The notes beneath the pieces are model-generated. The model made no database searches. It saw only the letters and a program-made list of their open reading frames with translations, and had not been told where the DNA came from. Made by a program: the position numbers and the translations under genes. This document shows, piece after piece, positions 1 to 6,658 of a DNA stretch of 9,784 nt. The stretch spans positions 1 through 9,784 of the forward strand of contig JAQTRB010000041.1 in assembly GCA_028712015.1 (NCBI GenBank). The letters run 5' to 3'. The number at the start of each line of letters is the position of its first letter. The first letter of the stretch is position 1. Source of the stretch: Syntrophales bacterium (lineage in GTDB: Bacteria > Desulfobacterota > Syntrophia > Syntrophales > UBA5619).

Positions 1-411
1 AATCTGATCGTCCGGATGAAGCTGGGGATGGTGAATTTGCACGGGTATGAGAACCACTATCCCGCGGAATTGTCGGGCGGCATGAGGAAACGCGGCGCCC
101 TTGCCCGGGCGATGGTCCTGGATCCGCGGATTCTCTTCTTCGACGAACCTTCGGCCGGTCTCGATCCGATCAACTCGGCGGAGTTGGAGACGCTGATCCG
201 GGGGATCAACAGCGGTCTCGGAACGACGATGGTGATCGTCAGCCACCAGGTCGGCCTGGTCCTCCGGATTGCGCACCGGATCATGATGCTGGATCGCGAC
301 GCGAAGGGGATCGTCGCTACGGGGTCTCCGGAAGAGCTCCGGGAGAAGGAAACCGATCCGCGGGTCCGGAATTTTCTTTTCCGGGAGGAAGCGTCGATGG
401 AGAATAGGTGA
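1..411 (+). CDS. mlaF: MlaF-type ABC transporter ATP-binding protein, C-terminal part (5' end outside window)
   Basis: This is the cytoplasmic ATPase subunit of an Mla/MCE lipid transporter, which hydrolyses ATP to drive phospholipid movement by the inner-membrane permease. The reading frame is open from base 1, so 136 residues are visible; the family is usually about 240-270 residues, and the Walker A motif and Q-loop must lie upstream of the window. Visible motifs in order are the ABC signature LSGGM (about residue 25), the Walker B and D-loop ILFFDEPSAGLDP (about residues 44-56) and the switch histidine in VSHQ. The signature without the usual final Q, followed by RKRGALARA, is typical of MlaF-like ATPases. 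The stop lies 4 bases before the MlaD start, which fixes its role by context. An ATG at base 16 is internal, not the true start. Family assignment is secure; the exact substrate is inferred. Confidence 0.93.
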   Translation, partial: NLIVRMKLGMVNLHGYENHYPAELSGGMRKRGALARAMVLDPRILFFDEPSAGLDPINSAELETLIRGINSGLGTTMVIVSHQVGLVLRIAHRIMMLDRDAKGIVATGSPEELREKETDPRVRNFLFREEASMENR

Positions 412-415
412 AGCG

Positions 416-1402
416 ATGGCCAGAAGAAATTCGAATTTCATGATCGGTTTTTTTGTGACGGTGGGGATTGTGATCGGTGTTGCCGCCATCATCTGGGTCG
501 GGGCGTCGCAATATTTCGAAAAGGGGTCGCTGTACGTGACCTATTTTGACGAATCGGTTCAGGGCCTTCAGGTCGATTCGCGGGTGAAATACCGCGGCGT
601 AGACATCGGAAAGGTGGAAAGCATCGGGGTTGCCGCCGACGGCAAACTGGTCGAAGTGGTCATGAAGATCGCCCTCAAGGTGCGCAAGGAGGAGAACATC
701 GTGACCCAGCTTCGTGCCGCGGGGATCACCGGGATCGTCTTCATCGAACTGGATCGGGCAGGCGAGAATACCCCGATTCTAACGCCCCCTTCGGGAATGG
801 AGGTCCGTTACCCGGTCATCGCCTCGCAGACCTCGCAAGGCAAACAGATCATGACGGCCGTTGACCAAATCATGGGCAAGATCGAACATCTGGATCTCAA
901 GGGCATTTCCGATCAACTCAAACAGACCTTGCGGGTGGCGGAAGCCTTCCTGGCCGGGAGTCAGATGAAGGGTTTGCTGACAAAGCTCGATTCGACCGCC
1001 GACACTCTTGACCGGGGATTGAAAAGGATTGACCGGGTTCTTGAGGAAGGAAAGGTGGAGGGAATCCTGGAGGAGACGCGGCAAGGGCTGCAGGAGACAA
1101 GGCAAGGAATCCGGGAGTCGCGGGAGACGATTGCCGACGCGCGTGAACTCGTTGCCGTATTCCAGCAGGAAATCAAGAGCCTGAAGGCGGCGGAGACCGC
1201 CGAAAAGGCCGGCCGTCTGATCGACGGATTGGACAGAAAGACCAGGGGAATCAGCGCAGATGTCGAGCGGACGACCGATGAGATCCGCCAGGCGGTCGAG
1301 AGCCTCAAACTTCTGCTGGACAGGCTGCATGACAACCCTTCGGATCTGATTTTCAGTCGTCCCGTTCTGGATGACGGCGAGAGAGGAGAGGCGACCAGAT
1401 GA
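416..1402 (+). CDS. mlaD: MlaD family MCE-domain lipid transport protein with long helical tail
   Basis: This is the membrane-anchored, periplasmic lipid-binding component of the transporter; MCE domains form hexameric rings with a central lipid pore. Residues 9-29 form one hydrophobic N-terminal anchor (MIGFFVTVGIVIGVAAIIWVG). Residues about 37-115 are the MCE domain, with the hallmark V-Q-G-L-x-V-x-S-x-V-x-Y-R-G-V-x-I-G-K-V pattern and the AGITGIVFIEL strand. From about residue 145 to 305 the protein is polar and helical, including four heptads at 220-247, and it ends near residue 307 with NPSDLIFSRP, a tail seen in deltaproteobacterial MlaD-like proteins. At 328 residues it is much longer than E. 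coli MlaD (about 180), so the tail could reach across the periplasm (inference). The start at 416 has AGGTGA just upstream, overlapping the mlaF stop. The stop overlaps the next start by 4 bases. Confidence 0.93.
   Translation: MARRNSNFMIGFFVTVGIVIGVAAIIWVGASQYFEKGSLYVTYFDESVQGLQVDSRVKYRGVDIGKVESIGVAADGKLVEVVMKIALKVRKEENIVTQLRAAGITGIVFIELDRAGENTPILTPPSGMEVRYPVIASQTSQGKQIMTAVDQIMGKIEHLDLKGISDQLKQTLRVAEAFLAGSQMKGLLTKLDSTADTLDRGLKRIDRVLEEGKVEGILEETRQGLQETRQGIRESRETIADARELVAVFQQEIKSLKAAETAEKAGRLIDGLDRKTRGISADVERTTDEIRQAVESLKLLLDRLHDNPSDLIFSRPVLDDGERGEATR
1073..1156 (+). repeat. four degenerate 21-base tandem units encoding heptads in mlaD
   Basis: Four consecutive in-frame 21-base units encode ETRQGLQ, ETRQGIR, ESRETIA and DARELVA (MlaD residues 220-247). 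The first two differ at only two residues and are clearly similar at the DNA level, while the last two keep the pattern [E/D]-x-R at positions 1 and 3 and hydrophobic residues near the end. The period of 7 residues is that of a coiled coil, so this looks like heptad duplication extending the helical tail. Seen directly in the sequence; the functional meaning is inferred. Confidence 0.6.
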
Positions 1403-2025
1403 TGAAACGGATTGGAATCATCCTGCTGTTGTTCGGGTTGCTGATCGGATTGTCCGGCTGCCTGGGCGGAACGGGCAGGCAGCCCCTGATCCGGCAATAC
1501 GTTTTGGAATATCCGCCGCCGCCCAAAGGGGGGCAAGCCGCGGCAGGGGAAATGATCCGGGTGGAGCGGTTTTCCGCAAACCGTCTCTACAACGGTTTGG
1601 CCATGTTGTACCGCGATGGGGCCTACCGCCGGGAGGTCTATCCCGAACACCGCTGGCGGGTTGGTCCGGCGGATATGGTCACGGAATTTCTGCGACGCGA
1701 TCTTCGCCAGGCGAACCTTTTCCAGGCGGTTCTTTCCCCGCGAGATATCGAGGAGGTCCGTTACTCCCTGGAGGGGGCGGTGGAGGAGTTTCTCGAAAGC
1801 GGGGAAGGAGCGGAGCGGAAAGCCCTCCTCACGGCAACGGTGACCCTTCTGGATTTATCCCGCAAGGAATCCGCGGGGCTTGTGGTTTTTCAAAAGACCT
1901 ACCGCGCTGAGTCGCCCGTCTCCGGAAAGGGGGCGCCGGGGCTTGCCGCGGCCATGAGCGTTGCGATGTCGCGGTTCGCGCAACGGGTCATTTCCGATAT
2001 CGATTCCGCTCTGAGACGAAGATAG
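1399..2025 (+). CDS. ABC-type transport auxiliary lipoprotein (PqiC-like)
   Basis: Probable outer-membrane lipoprotein that docks the MCE transporter to the outer membrane, resembling PqiC and the ABC_trans_aux (formerly DUF330) family. Residues 3-20 form a lipoprotein signal peptide ending in the lipobox LSGC, with lipidated Cys21. The residue after the cysteine is Leu, not Asp, so no inner-membrane retention signal is seen. The mature protein opens with R-Q-Y-V-L-E-Y-P-P-P, matching the 'YYLL-(D/E)-P' opening of this family, followed by IRVERFSANRLYNGLAMLYR and the W-R-V-G-P-A-D-M-V segment. Its 208 residues fit the family length of about 190-210. The start ATG overlaps the mlaD stop (ATGA), and a purine-rich site (GGAGAGG, 1385-1391) precedes it; ATG at 1402 is an equally possible start. 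Family confidence is good; the name MlaE/C/B does not apply and no standard symbol is given. Confidence 0.85.
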   Translation: MMKRIGIILLLFGLLIGLSGCLGGTGRQPLIRQYVLEYPPPPKGGQAAAGEMIRVERFSANRLYNGLAMLYRDGAYRREVYPEHRWRVGPADMVTEFLRRDLRQANLFQAVLSPRDIEEVRYSLEGAVEEFLESGEGAERKALLTATVTLLDLSRKESAGLVVFQKTYRAESPVSGKGAPGLAAAMSVAMSRFAQRVISDIDSALRRR

Positions 2026-2045
2026 GGAGTCGGACCAAAGAGGGG

Positions 2046-4346
2046 TTACTTGATGCAGACCCTCCGGACCTGCTTGAAGTCGGTCAGCCCCTGGAGCGAT
2101 TTGGAAATACCGTCCTGCAACAGGGTCGTCATCCCTTCCTGCATGGCCAGTTCGCGGATCGCCTCAACCGTCGCGTGTTTCTGGACGAGACGTTTGATGC
2201 CGTCCGTGGCGACGATCAGTTCGTGGATGCCCATCCGGCCTTTATACCCGGTCTTGTCGCAGATGTCGCAACCCTTCGGTCGGTAGAGTGTGAATTTGTC
2301 GTCATAGACGATGTTCAGTTTCTGGAATTGCTCCTCGCCGTAATGCAGGACGATTTCGTCGAATTCCTTCCGGTCGGGATGGTAGGCTTGCTTGCATTTT
2401 TTGCAGAGGGTCCGAACGAGGCGCTGGGCCAGAATTCCCAAGAGGGCGTCGGCAAAGTTCAGCGGGTCGATTCCCATGTCGAGGAGACGGACGATCGTTT
2501 CCGGGGCGCTGTTCGTGTGAAGCGTGCTGAACACGAGGTGACCCGTCAGCGACGCCTCGACGCCGATCTTGGCTGTTTCGAAATCGCGCATCTCGCCCAC
2601 CATGATCACGTCCGGGTCCGCGCGCAGGAAGGAGCGCATCGCCGCGGCGAAATCGAAGCCGATCTTCGACTGCACCTGGACTTGTCGCAGTCCGTACTGG
2701 GTGATTTCCACCGGGTCTTCCGCGGTCCAGATCTTGCGGTCGGGTCGGTTGATCTCATGCAGGGCGGCGTGCAGCGTGGTGGTCTTTCCCGAACCGGTGG
2801 GGCCGACGACGAGAATCATCCCGTAGGGCTTCTCCAGGATCGTTTTGAGTTCGCGGAAATTACGCGTTGATATCCCCATGGCGGTTAAAGGCAGGGTATC
2901 TCCCGCTTTCGCCAGGATCCGCATCACGACGTCCTCCACCCCTCCCGCCGTCGGGATGGTGGCCACCCGGAGTTCGATCTCTTCGCCGTTCTGCTTGCGA
3001 AACTTGATCTTTCCGTCCTGCGGCAGTCGCCGAACCGTGATATCGAGATTCGACATGATTTTGATACGGGAAACCACGGCCGCCCGGTAGCTGTAAGGAA
3101 GCGTCTGATAAACCGCGCAGTCGCCGTCGATTCGGTAGCGCACCTCGACGTTCTTTCCGGCAACATTGGGCTCGATGTGGATATCGGAGGCCCGTTTGGC
3201 CTGAGCGTCCAGGATGATCTTGTTGACGAGTTGCATGATCCCGCTGTCGGATCCACTGATCGCTCCCACATCCTCCTCTTCCTCCTGCTCGTTCCCTTCG
3301 GCATCGAGTTTTCCAAGGATATCGGTGATGCTCGACTTGTCTTCGGGTGATTGAAAGAAGTGGTTGATGAACTTTACGATGTCGTCCGGAAGCGAAACGT
3401 CATAGCGGACGGACTTTGTCTTCAACAGATTTTCAATCATGTCCCGCTTCAGAATGTTGTTGGGATCGTCGATGATGATCCGGACGACGCCGTCTTTCTT
3501 TTCCAGCGGCACCCAAAGTTCCCGGCGAAGGTAGTCCTGCTTGAGGTTGTTGATCAGATCGCCCGGGATGCGCATTTTGTTTGAAAAAGGCACGAACTTA
3601 CAATGGTAGAATTCTTCGAAGGATCTTCCAAGATCCTCCCGGTCGATTTTGTGTTTTTTCATCAAAAATTCTTCGATGGTTTTTTTCGCCTCGCGCGATT
3701 CTTCCCAGGCGGCCTCCAGATCTTCCTCCGTGAGAAGATCATGGCTGATCAGATAGTCGAAACGGGTCTTTCTCCGCTTTGCGAACCGCTCCTGATTGAA
3801 AAAAGCGATTCCCAGCACACCGGCGATTTCCTGAAGGAACCCCGTTTCATCTTCGGAGAATTTTCCGGTTCCGGTTTTCTTGTTGAGAATCTGAACGACG
3901 CCCATCAGGGTTTTGTTGTGAAAGATCGGGGCCGTCAGGATCTCTCTCGTGCGGAAACCGGTCTTCTTGTCCCAACTGACATCGAAGGCCAGTTCGCCGT
4001 CGATTTTCCGCAATTCCTCCGTGTCGTACGCATCCGCGATGTTGATCGCCTTCCCGGTGTTGGCCACATAGCCCGCAATGCTTCGGTTGTTGATCGGAAC
4101 GCGGATCTCCTTGACCTCTGCGCCGATCAGGAACATCGAATAGATTTCGTTTCGCGGCCGGTCCACCACGTAGATGGTGATCGAATGGGCATTGAACAGG
4201 TTCAGTATGCCGTCCTTCAGATCGACGAGGATCTGTTTGATGTTCTGGGCGGCGTGAATTCGGTTGGTAATGTCCAGAAGGGCTTGGCGGATCTGGAGTT
4301 TCTTCTCGAGCTCCGTGACGGCTGTATCTCGTAGGGCTTCTGTCAT
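2046..4346 (-). CDS. GAF domain-fused GspE/PilB-type secretion ATPase (orphan)
   Basis: Cytoplasmic hexameric ATPase of the type II secretion/type IV pilus assembly class, here 766 residues with an extra N-terminal sensor. In order: a short coiled-coil lead and GAF domain (about residues 20-185; RSIAGYVANTGKAINIADA, LTAPIF, LMGVVQILNK), a T2SSE_N/MshEN-like domain (about 195-330), an acidic linker (QEEEEEDVG), then the ATPase core. The core has Walker A GPTGSGKT (515-522), Asp box AEDPVE, Walker B IMVGEMRD (581-588), His box TGHLVFSTLHT (601-611) and a tetracysteine zinc site with C648xxC651 and C693xxC696. All catalytic motifs look intact, so an active ATPase is expected. No pilC, gspF or pilin gene is visible nearby, so the machine it serves is unknown. 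I prefer the ATG at 4346 because GGAG lies 6 bases upstream; ATGs at 4352 and 4358 lack a well-spaced site. The GAF ligand cannot be read from sequence. Confidence 0.88.
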   Translation of the reverse strand: MTEALRDTAVTELEKKLQIRQALLDITNRIHAAQNIKQILVDLKDGILNLFNAHSITIYVVDRPRNEIYSMFLIGAEVKEIRVPINNRSIAGYVANTGKAINIADAYDTEELRKIDGELAFDVSWDKKTGFRTREILTAPIFHNKTLMGVVQILNKKTGTGKFSEDETGFLQEIAGVLGIAFFNQERFAKRRKTRFDYLISHDLLTEEDLEAAWEESREAKKTIEEFLMKKHKIDREDLGRSFEEFYHCKFVPFSNKMRIPGDLINNLKQDYLRRELWVPLEKKDGVVRIIIDDPNNILKRDMIENLLKTKSVRYDVSLPDDIVKFINHFFQSPEDKSSITDILGKLDAEGNEQEEEEDVGAISGSDSGIMQLVNKIILDAQAKRASDIHIEPNVAGKNVEVRYRIDGDCAVYQTLPYSYRAAVVSRIKIMSNLDITVRRLPQDGKIKFRKQNGEEIELRVATIPTAGGVEDVVMRILAKAGDTLPLTAMGISTRNFRELKTILEKPYGMILVVGPTGSGKTTTLHAALHEINRPDRKIWTAEDPVEITQYGLRQVQVQSKIGFDFAAAMRSFLRADPDVIMVGEMRDFETAKIGVEASLTGHLVFSTLHTNSAPETIVRLLDMGIDPLNFADALLGILAQRLVRTLCKKCKQAYHPDRKEFDEIVLHYGEEQFQKLNIVYDDKFTLYRPKGCDICDKTGYKGRMGIHELIVATDGIKRLVQKHATVEAIRELAMQEGMTTLLQDGISKSLQGLTDFKQVRRVCIK

Positions 4347-4352
4347 GACCAT

Positions 4353-4356
4353 CTCC
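4353..4356 (-). promoter_or_regulatory. ribosome binding site deciding the start of the GAF-GspE ATPase
   Basis: On the minus strand GGAG lies 6 bases before the ATG at 4346. The same GGAG touches, or lies inside, the two upstream in-frame ATG options (4352 and 4358), so it cannot serve them. This supports translation starting with M-T-E-A-L-R-D. Confidence 0.55.
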
Positions 4357-4451
4357 ATTTTCTCGAATCGGCGACAAAAATCGAGGCCGTCGGCAAGCCC
4401 GCGCCGGAACGCGGATACGATGTGAACCTAAATCATAAACAGCAATCATTC

Positions 4452-4469
4452 AACGGGATCATTCCCGCT
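4452..4469 (-). other. small stem-loop 3' of glyS, upstream of the GAF-GspE ATPase
   Basis: Arms CGGGA and TCCCG flank an ATGA loop, with one G-U and one A-U pair outside them, giving a 7-pair stem in the minus-strand transcript. A second small element with CCC, GAAA and GGG lies just before it (4478-4487), and its GGGAT could pair alternatively with the ATCCC of this hairpin. No T-run follows, so it is not a classical intrinsic terminator. It may slow or protect the 3' end of glyS mRNA, or be chance. The rest of the gap 4359-4491 holds only a lone -10-like TATGAT at 4432-4437, without a matching -35. Confidence 0.3.
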
Positions 4470-4491
4470 TGGCTATCCCTTTCGGGGGCGC

Positions 4492-6573
4492 TCATCCTTG
4501 CGATTCCGTCACAATTTTCGAAAAATCGGCGACATCGTGGAAGAGGGTAGAGATTTCCGCCAGCAGGGAAAGCCGGTTGAAACGGATCTTTTCATCTTCC
4601 GCCATGACGAGAACCGCCTCGAAAAAGTCATCCACCGGTTGTCGGAGACGGGCGAGTTCCGTGAGCGCGCCGGAATAATTCCCCCGGGAAATGAGGTTCG
4701 ACACCGCATCGCGGATCTTCAGGAACGCCTCATGAAGATTCTTCTCCTCCGCACCGGAAAACAGGCGCGGATCGACGGCCCCGTCGTGGAAGCCGCGGAG
4801 GATGTGGACCACCCGCTTGAACGCGACGGCGAGCGGCTGAAAATCGGCATCGGACTTGAAGTTTTCCATCGCCCGGATCTTTTCGTTTGCGGCGACCATG
4901 CTTCCGATGCCGGTGGCCAGCACGGCGTCGACGACGTCGTAGGGATGGCCCTGGGAGATGAGCAGATTTTCCAAACGTCCCTTGAAGAATTCCATCAGGT
5001 CTCCCTTGATTTCTTCGGCGGGACGTTTCAGCAGCGGCCCGAGGCCGGCGAGACCCTCTGCGAGCAGAACGTCCAGCGGGAGGGCATAGCCCTTGGCAAG
5101 GATGATGTTGATGATGCCCAGCGCCTGGCGGCGCAGCGCATAGGGATCGGCCGTTCCGGTTGGAATCAGGTTGACGCCGAAGAAACCGCAGATCGTGTCC
5201 GTCTTGTCGGCGATGCTGACGATGGCCCCCTCATCGGTTTCGGGAAGGCTGCCGCCCGCCGCCGTCGGCAGGTAATGTTCATGGATCGCCTTGGCGACGA
5301 TGGGATTTTCGCCGGCGAGCAGCGCATATTCCCGGCCCATGATTCCCTGAAGTTCCGCGAATTCCCCCACCATCTGGGTGTCCAGATCCGCCTTCGACAG
5401 GAATGCGGTACGGTCGACCCTGTCGGCGATTGTCGGTTTGAGTCGGCCGGCAATCCAGCCCGCCAGTTTCCGGAAGCGCATGACCTTATCGTAGGACGTT
5501 CCGAGAAGGGTGTGGAAGGTGACCTTCTTGAGGTCTTCCACCCGCCGTTCAAGCGGAATTTTTTGATCGGCCTCGAAGAAGAAACGCGCGTCGGAAAGGC
5601 GGGCGCGGATCACCTTCTCGTTTCCGCGCTGGACCACTTCGGGATCGCGGGCCAGCGTATTGTTGATCGTGATAAAGTGGGGGAGCAACGCGCCCGTGTC
5701 ATCCACCACCGGAAAATACTTTTGGTGGGAGATCATCGTTGTGATGAGCACCTCGGGCGGAAGTCTCAGGAATTGCGGATCGAAATTTCCGCAGACCGCC
5801 GTGGGGTACTCGGTGAGGAAGGTCACCGTTTCCAAAAGTTCCTCGGAAGGAAGTACCCGGCCGCCTACGGTTTCAGCCGCCTTTCGGGTTTGTTCGCGGA
5901 TGATCGCCTTCCTCTCGTCGGGATCGACGATCACGAAATGGTCGCGCGTGCCGGCGAGATATTCGTTTCGACCGCCGACCGGAAAGCATTCCGGGCTCAT
6001 GAACCGATGACCGCGGCTGGTATTGCCGCTCGCGACATTTGCGATCGTAAACGGGACGACGCGGCCGTTGAAGATGGCGAGGATCCAGTGGATCGGTCTG
6101 GCGAAGCGGAACTCCTGGTCGGCCCAGCGCATCGATTTGCGGAAGGGAATTTCGCCGATGACCCGGGCCAGGATCTCCGGGAGGAGGATTTCCGTCATTT
6201 GGCCGCTGATCGTCTTTCTCGCGCAGAGGTACTCCCCCTTCTCCGTCGTGATCCGATCCAGTCCGGCGATGTCCACTCCCTGGCCTTTCGCGAAGCCGAT
6301 TGCGGCACGGGAGGGATTTCCCTGCTCGTCGAAGGCGACCCTCACGGCCGGACCCAGCTTCTCGATCACCTGATCCTGTTGACGTTCGGCGATGCCTTCC
6401 GCCATCCAAAAGAGACGGCGGGGGGTTCCCATCGTCCGGGTATCGCCGTGAATGATCCGGTGGAGCGCCAGTTTCCCGCGGGCGATCTCGTCCAAATCCC
6501 GGAGGGCTTTCGGCAAAAAGGCAGCCGGGATCTCTTCCGTTCCGATTTCCAAGAGCAGTTCGTTGCCCATCAT
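4492..6573 (-). CDS. glyS: glycyl-tRNA synthetase beta subunit
   Basis: Beta subunit of the alpha2beta2 bacterial glycyl-tRNA synthetase. It recognises and binds tRNA-Gly, while GlyQ carries the aminoacylation site. The protein opens with the family hallmark LLLEIGTEEIPAAFLPKAL (residues about 6-24), followed by GTPRRL, EKLGPAVRVAFD and the RKSMRW...FARPIHWI segment (about 145-164). The middle has MISHQKYFPV (280-289) and the HD-like region FLSKADLDTQMVGEF...GIMGREYA (391-417), then GTADPYALRRQALGII (473-488), and a C-terminal DALR-type anticodon-binding region. Its 693 residues match the usual length of about 690, with no break. GGAG lies 5 bases before ATG 6573 and 8 bases before ATG 6570, so either start is possible. 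It follows glyQ by 85 bases with no promoter-like sequence evident between them, so the two are probably one transcript, as expected for subunits needed in equal amounts. Confidence 0.97.
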   Translation of the reverse strand: MMGNELLLEIGTEEIPAAFLPKALRDLDEIARGKLALHRIIHGDTRTMGTPRRLFWMAEGIAERQQDQVIEKLGPAVRVAFDEQGNPSRAAIGFAKGQGVDIAGLDRITTEKGEYLCARKTISGQMTEILLPEILARVIGEIPFRKSMRWADQEFRFARPIHWILAIFNGRVVPFTIANVASGNTSRGHRFMSPECFPVGGRNEYLAGTRDHFVIVDPDERKAIIREQTRKAAETVGGRVLPSEELLETVTFLTEYPTAVCGNFDPQFLRLPPEVLITTMISHQKYFPVVDDTGALLPHFITINNTLARDPEVVQRGNEKVIRARLSDARFFFEADQKIPLERRVEDLKKVTFHTLLGTSYDKVMRFRKLAGWIAGRLKPTIADRVDRTAFLSKADLDTQMVGEFAELQGIMGREYALLAGENPIVAKAIHEHYLPTAAGGSLPETDEGAIVSIADKTDTICGFFGVNLIPTGTADPYALRRQALGIINIILAKGYALPLDVLLAEGLAGLGPLLKRPAEEIKGDLMEFFKGRLENLLISQGHPYDVVDAVLATGIGSMVAANEKIRAMENFKSDADFQPLAVAFKRVVHILRGFHDGAVDPRLFSGAEEKNLHEAFLKIRDAVSNLISRGNYSGALTELARLRQPVDDFFEAVLVMAEDEKIRFNRLSLLAEISTLFHDVADFSKIVTESQG

Positions 6574-6613
6574 AGGTTCTCCAATCCTTTTGACGCCCGC
6601 TGTTGCGAACCGG

Positions 6614-6657
6614 CCGGCGCATCCAAATTCCTGCCGGGAAATGAATCCTTGCGCCGG
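6614..6657 (-). repeat. nested inverted repeat in the glyQ-glyS gap
   Basis: Perfect 8-base arms (CCGGCGCA at 6614-6621 and TGCGCCGG at 6650-6657) enclose 28 bases containing a second small stem, TTCC and GGAA (6628-6631 and 6637-6640) with a 5-base loop. It lies just after the glyQ stop. In the minus-strand mRNA it would form a stem with an inner hairpin. No T-run follows, so termination is not predicted; mRNA processing or stability control between the two subunit genes is one possibility. Confidence 0.45.
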
Positions 6658-6658
6658 A

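Noticed and set aside
961..1650. Minus-strand open frame of 229 codons opposite mlaD and the lipoprotein gene
   Set aside because: Low-complexity Ser/Arg/Pro-rich product antisense to two well-supported genes; it spans both without respect for their boundary.
3603..4334. Plus-strand open frame of 243 codons opposite the GAF-GspE gene
   Set aside because: Shadow of a confident coding region; no ribosome site or family motif.
4425..4445. Promoter for the GAF-GspE gene built on TATGAT (4432-4437)
   Set aside because: The -10 is good, but no acceptable -35 lies 16-18 bases upstream and no extended -10 TG is in place, so I do not list it as a promoter.
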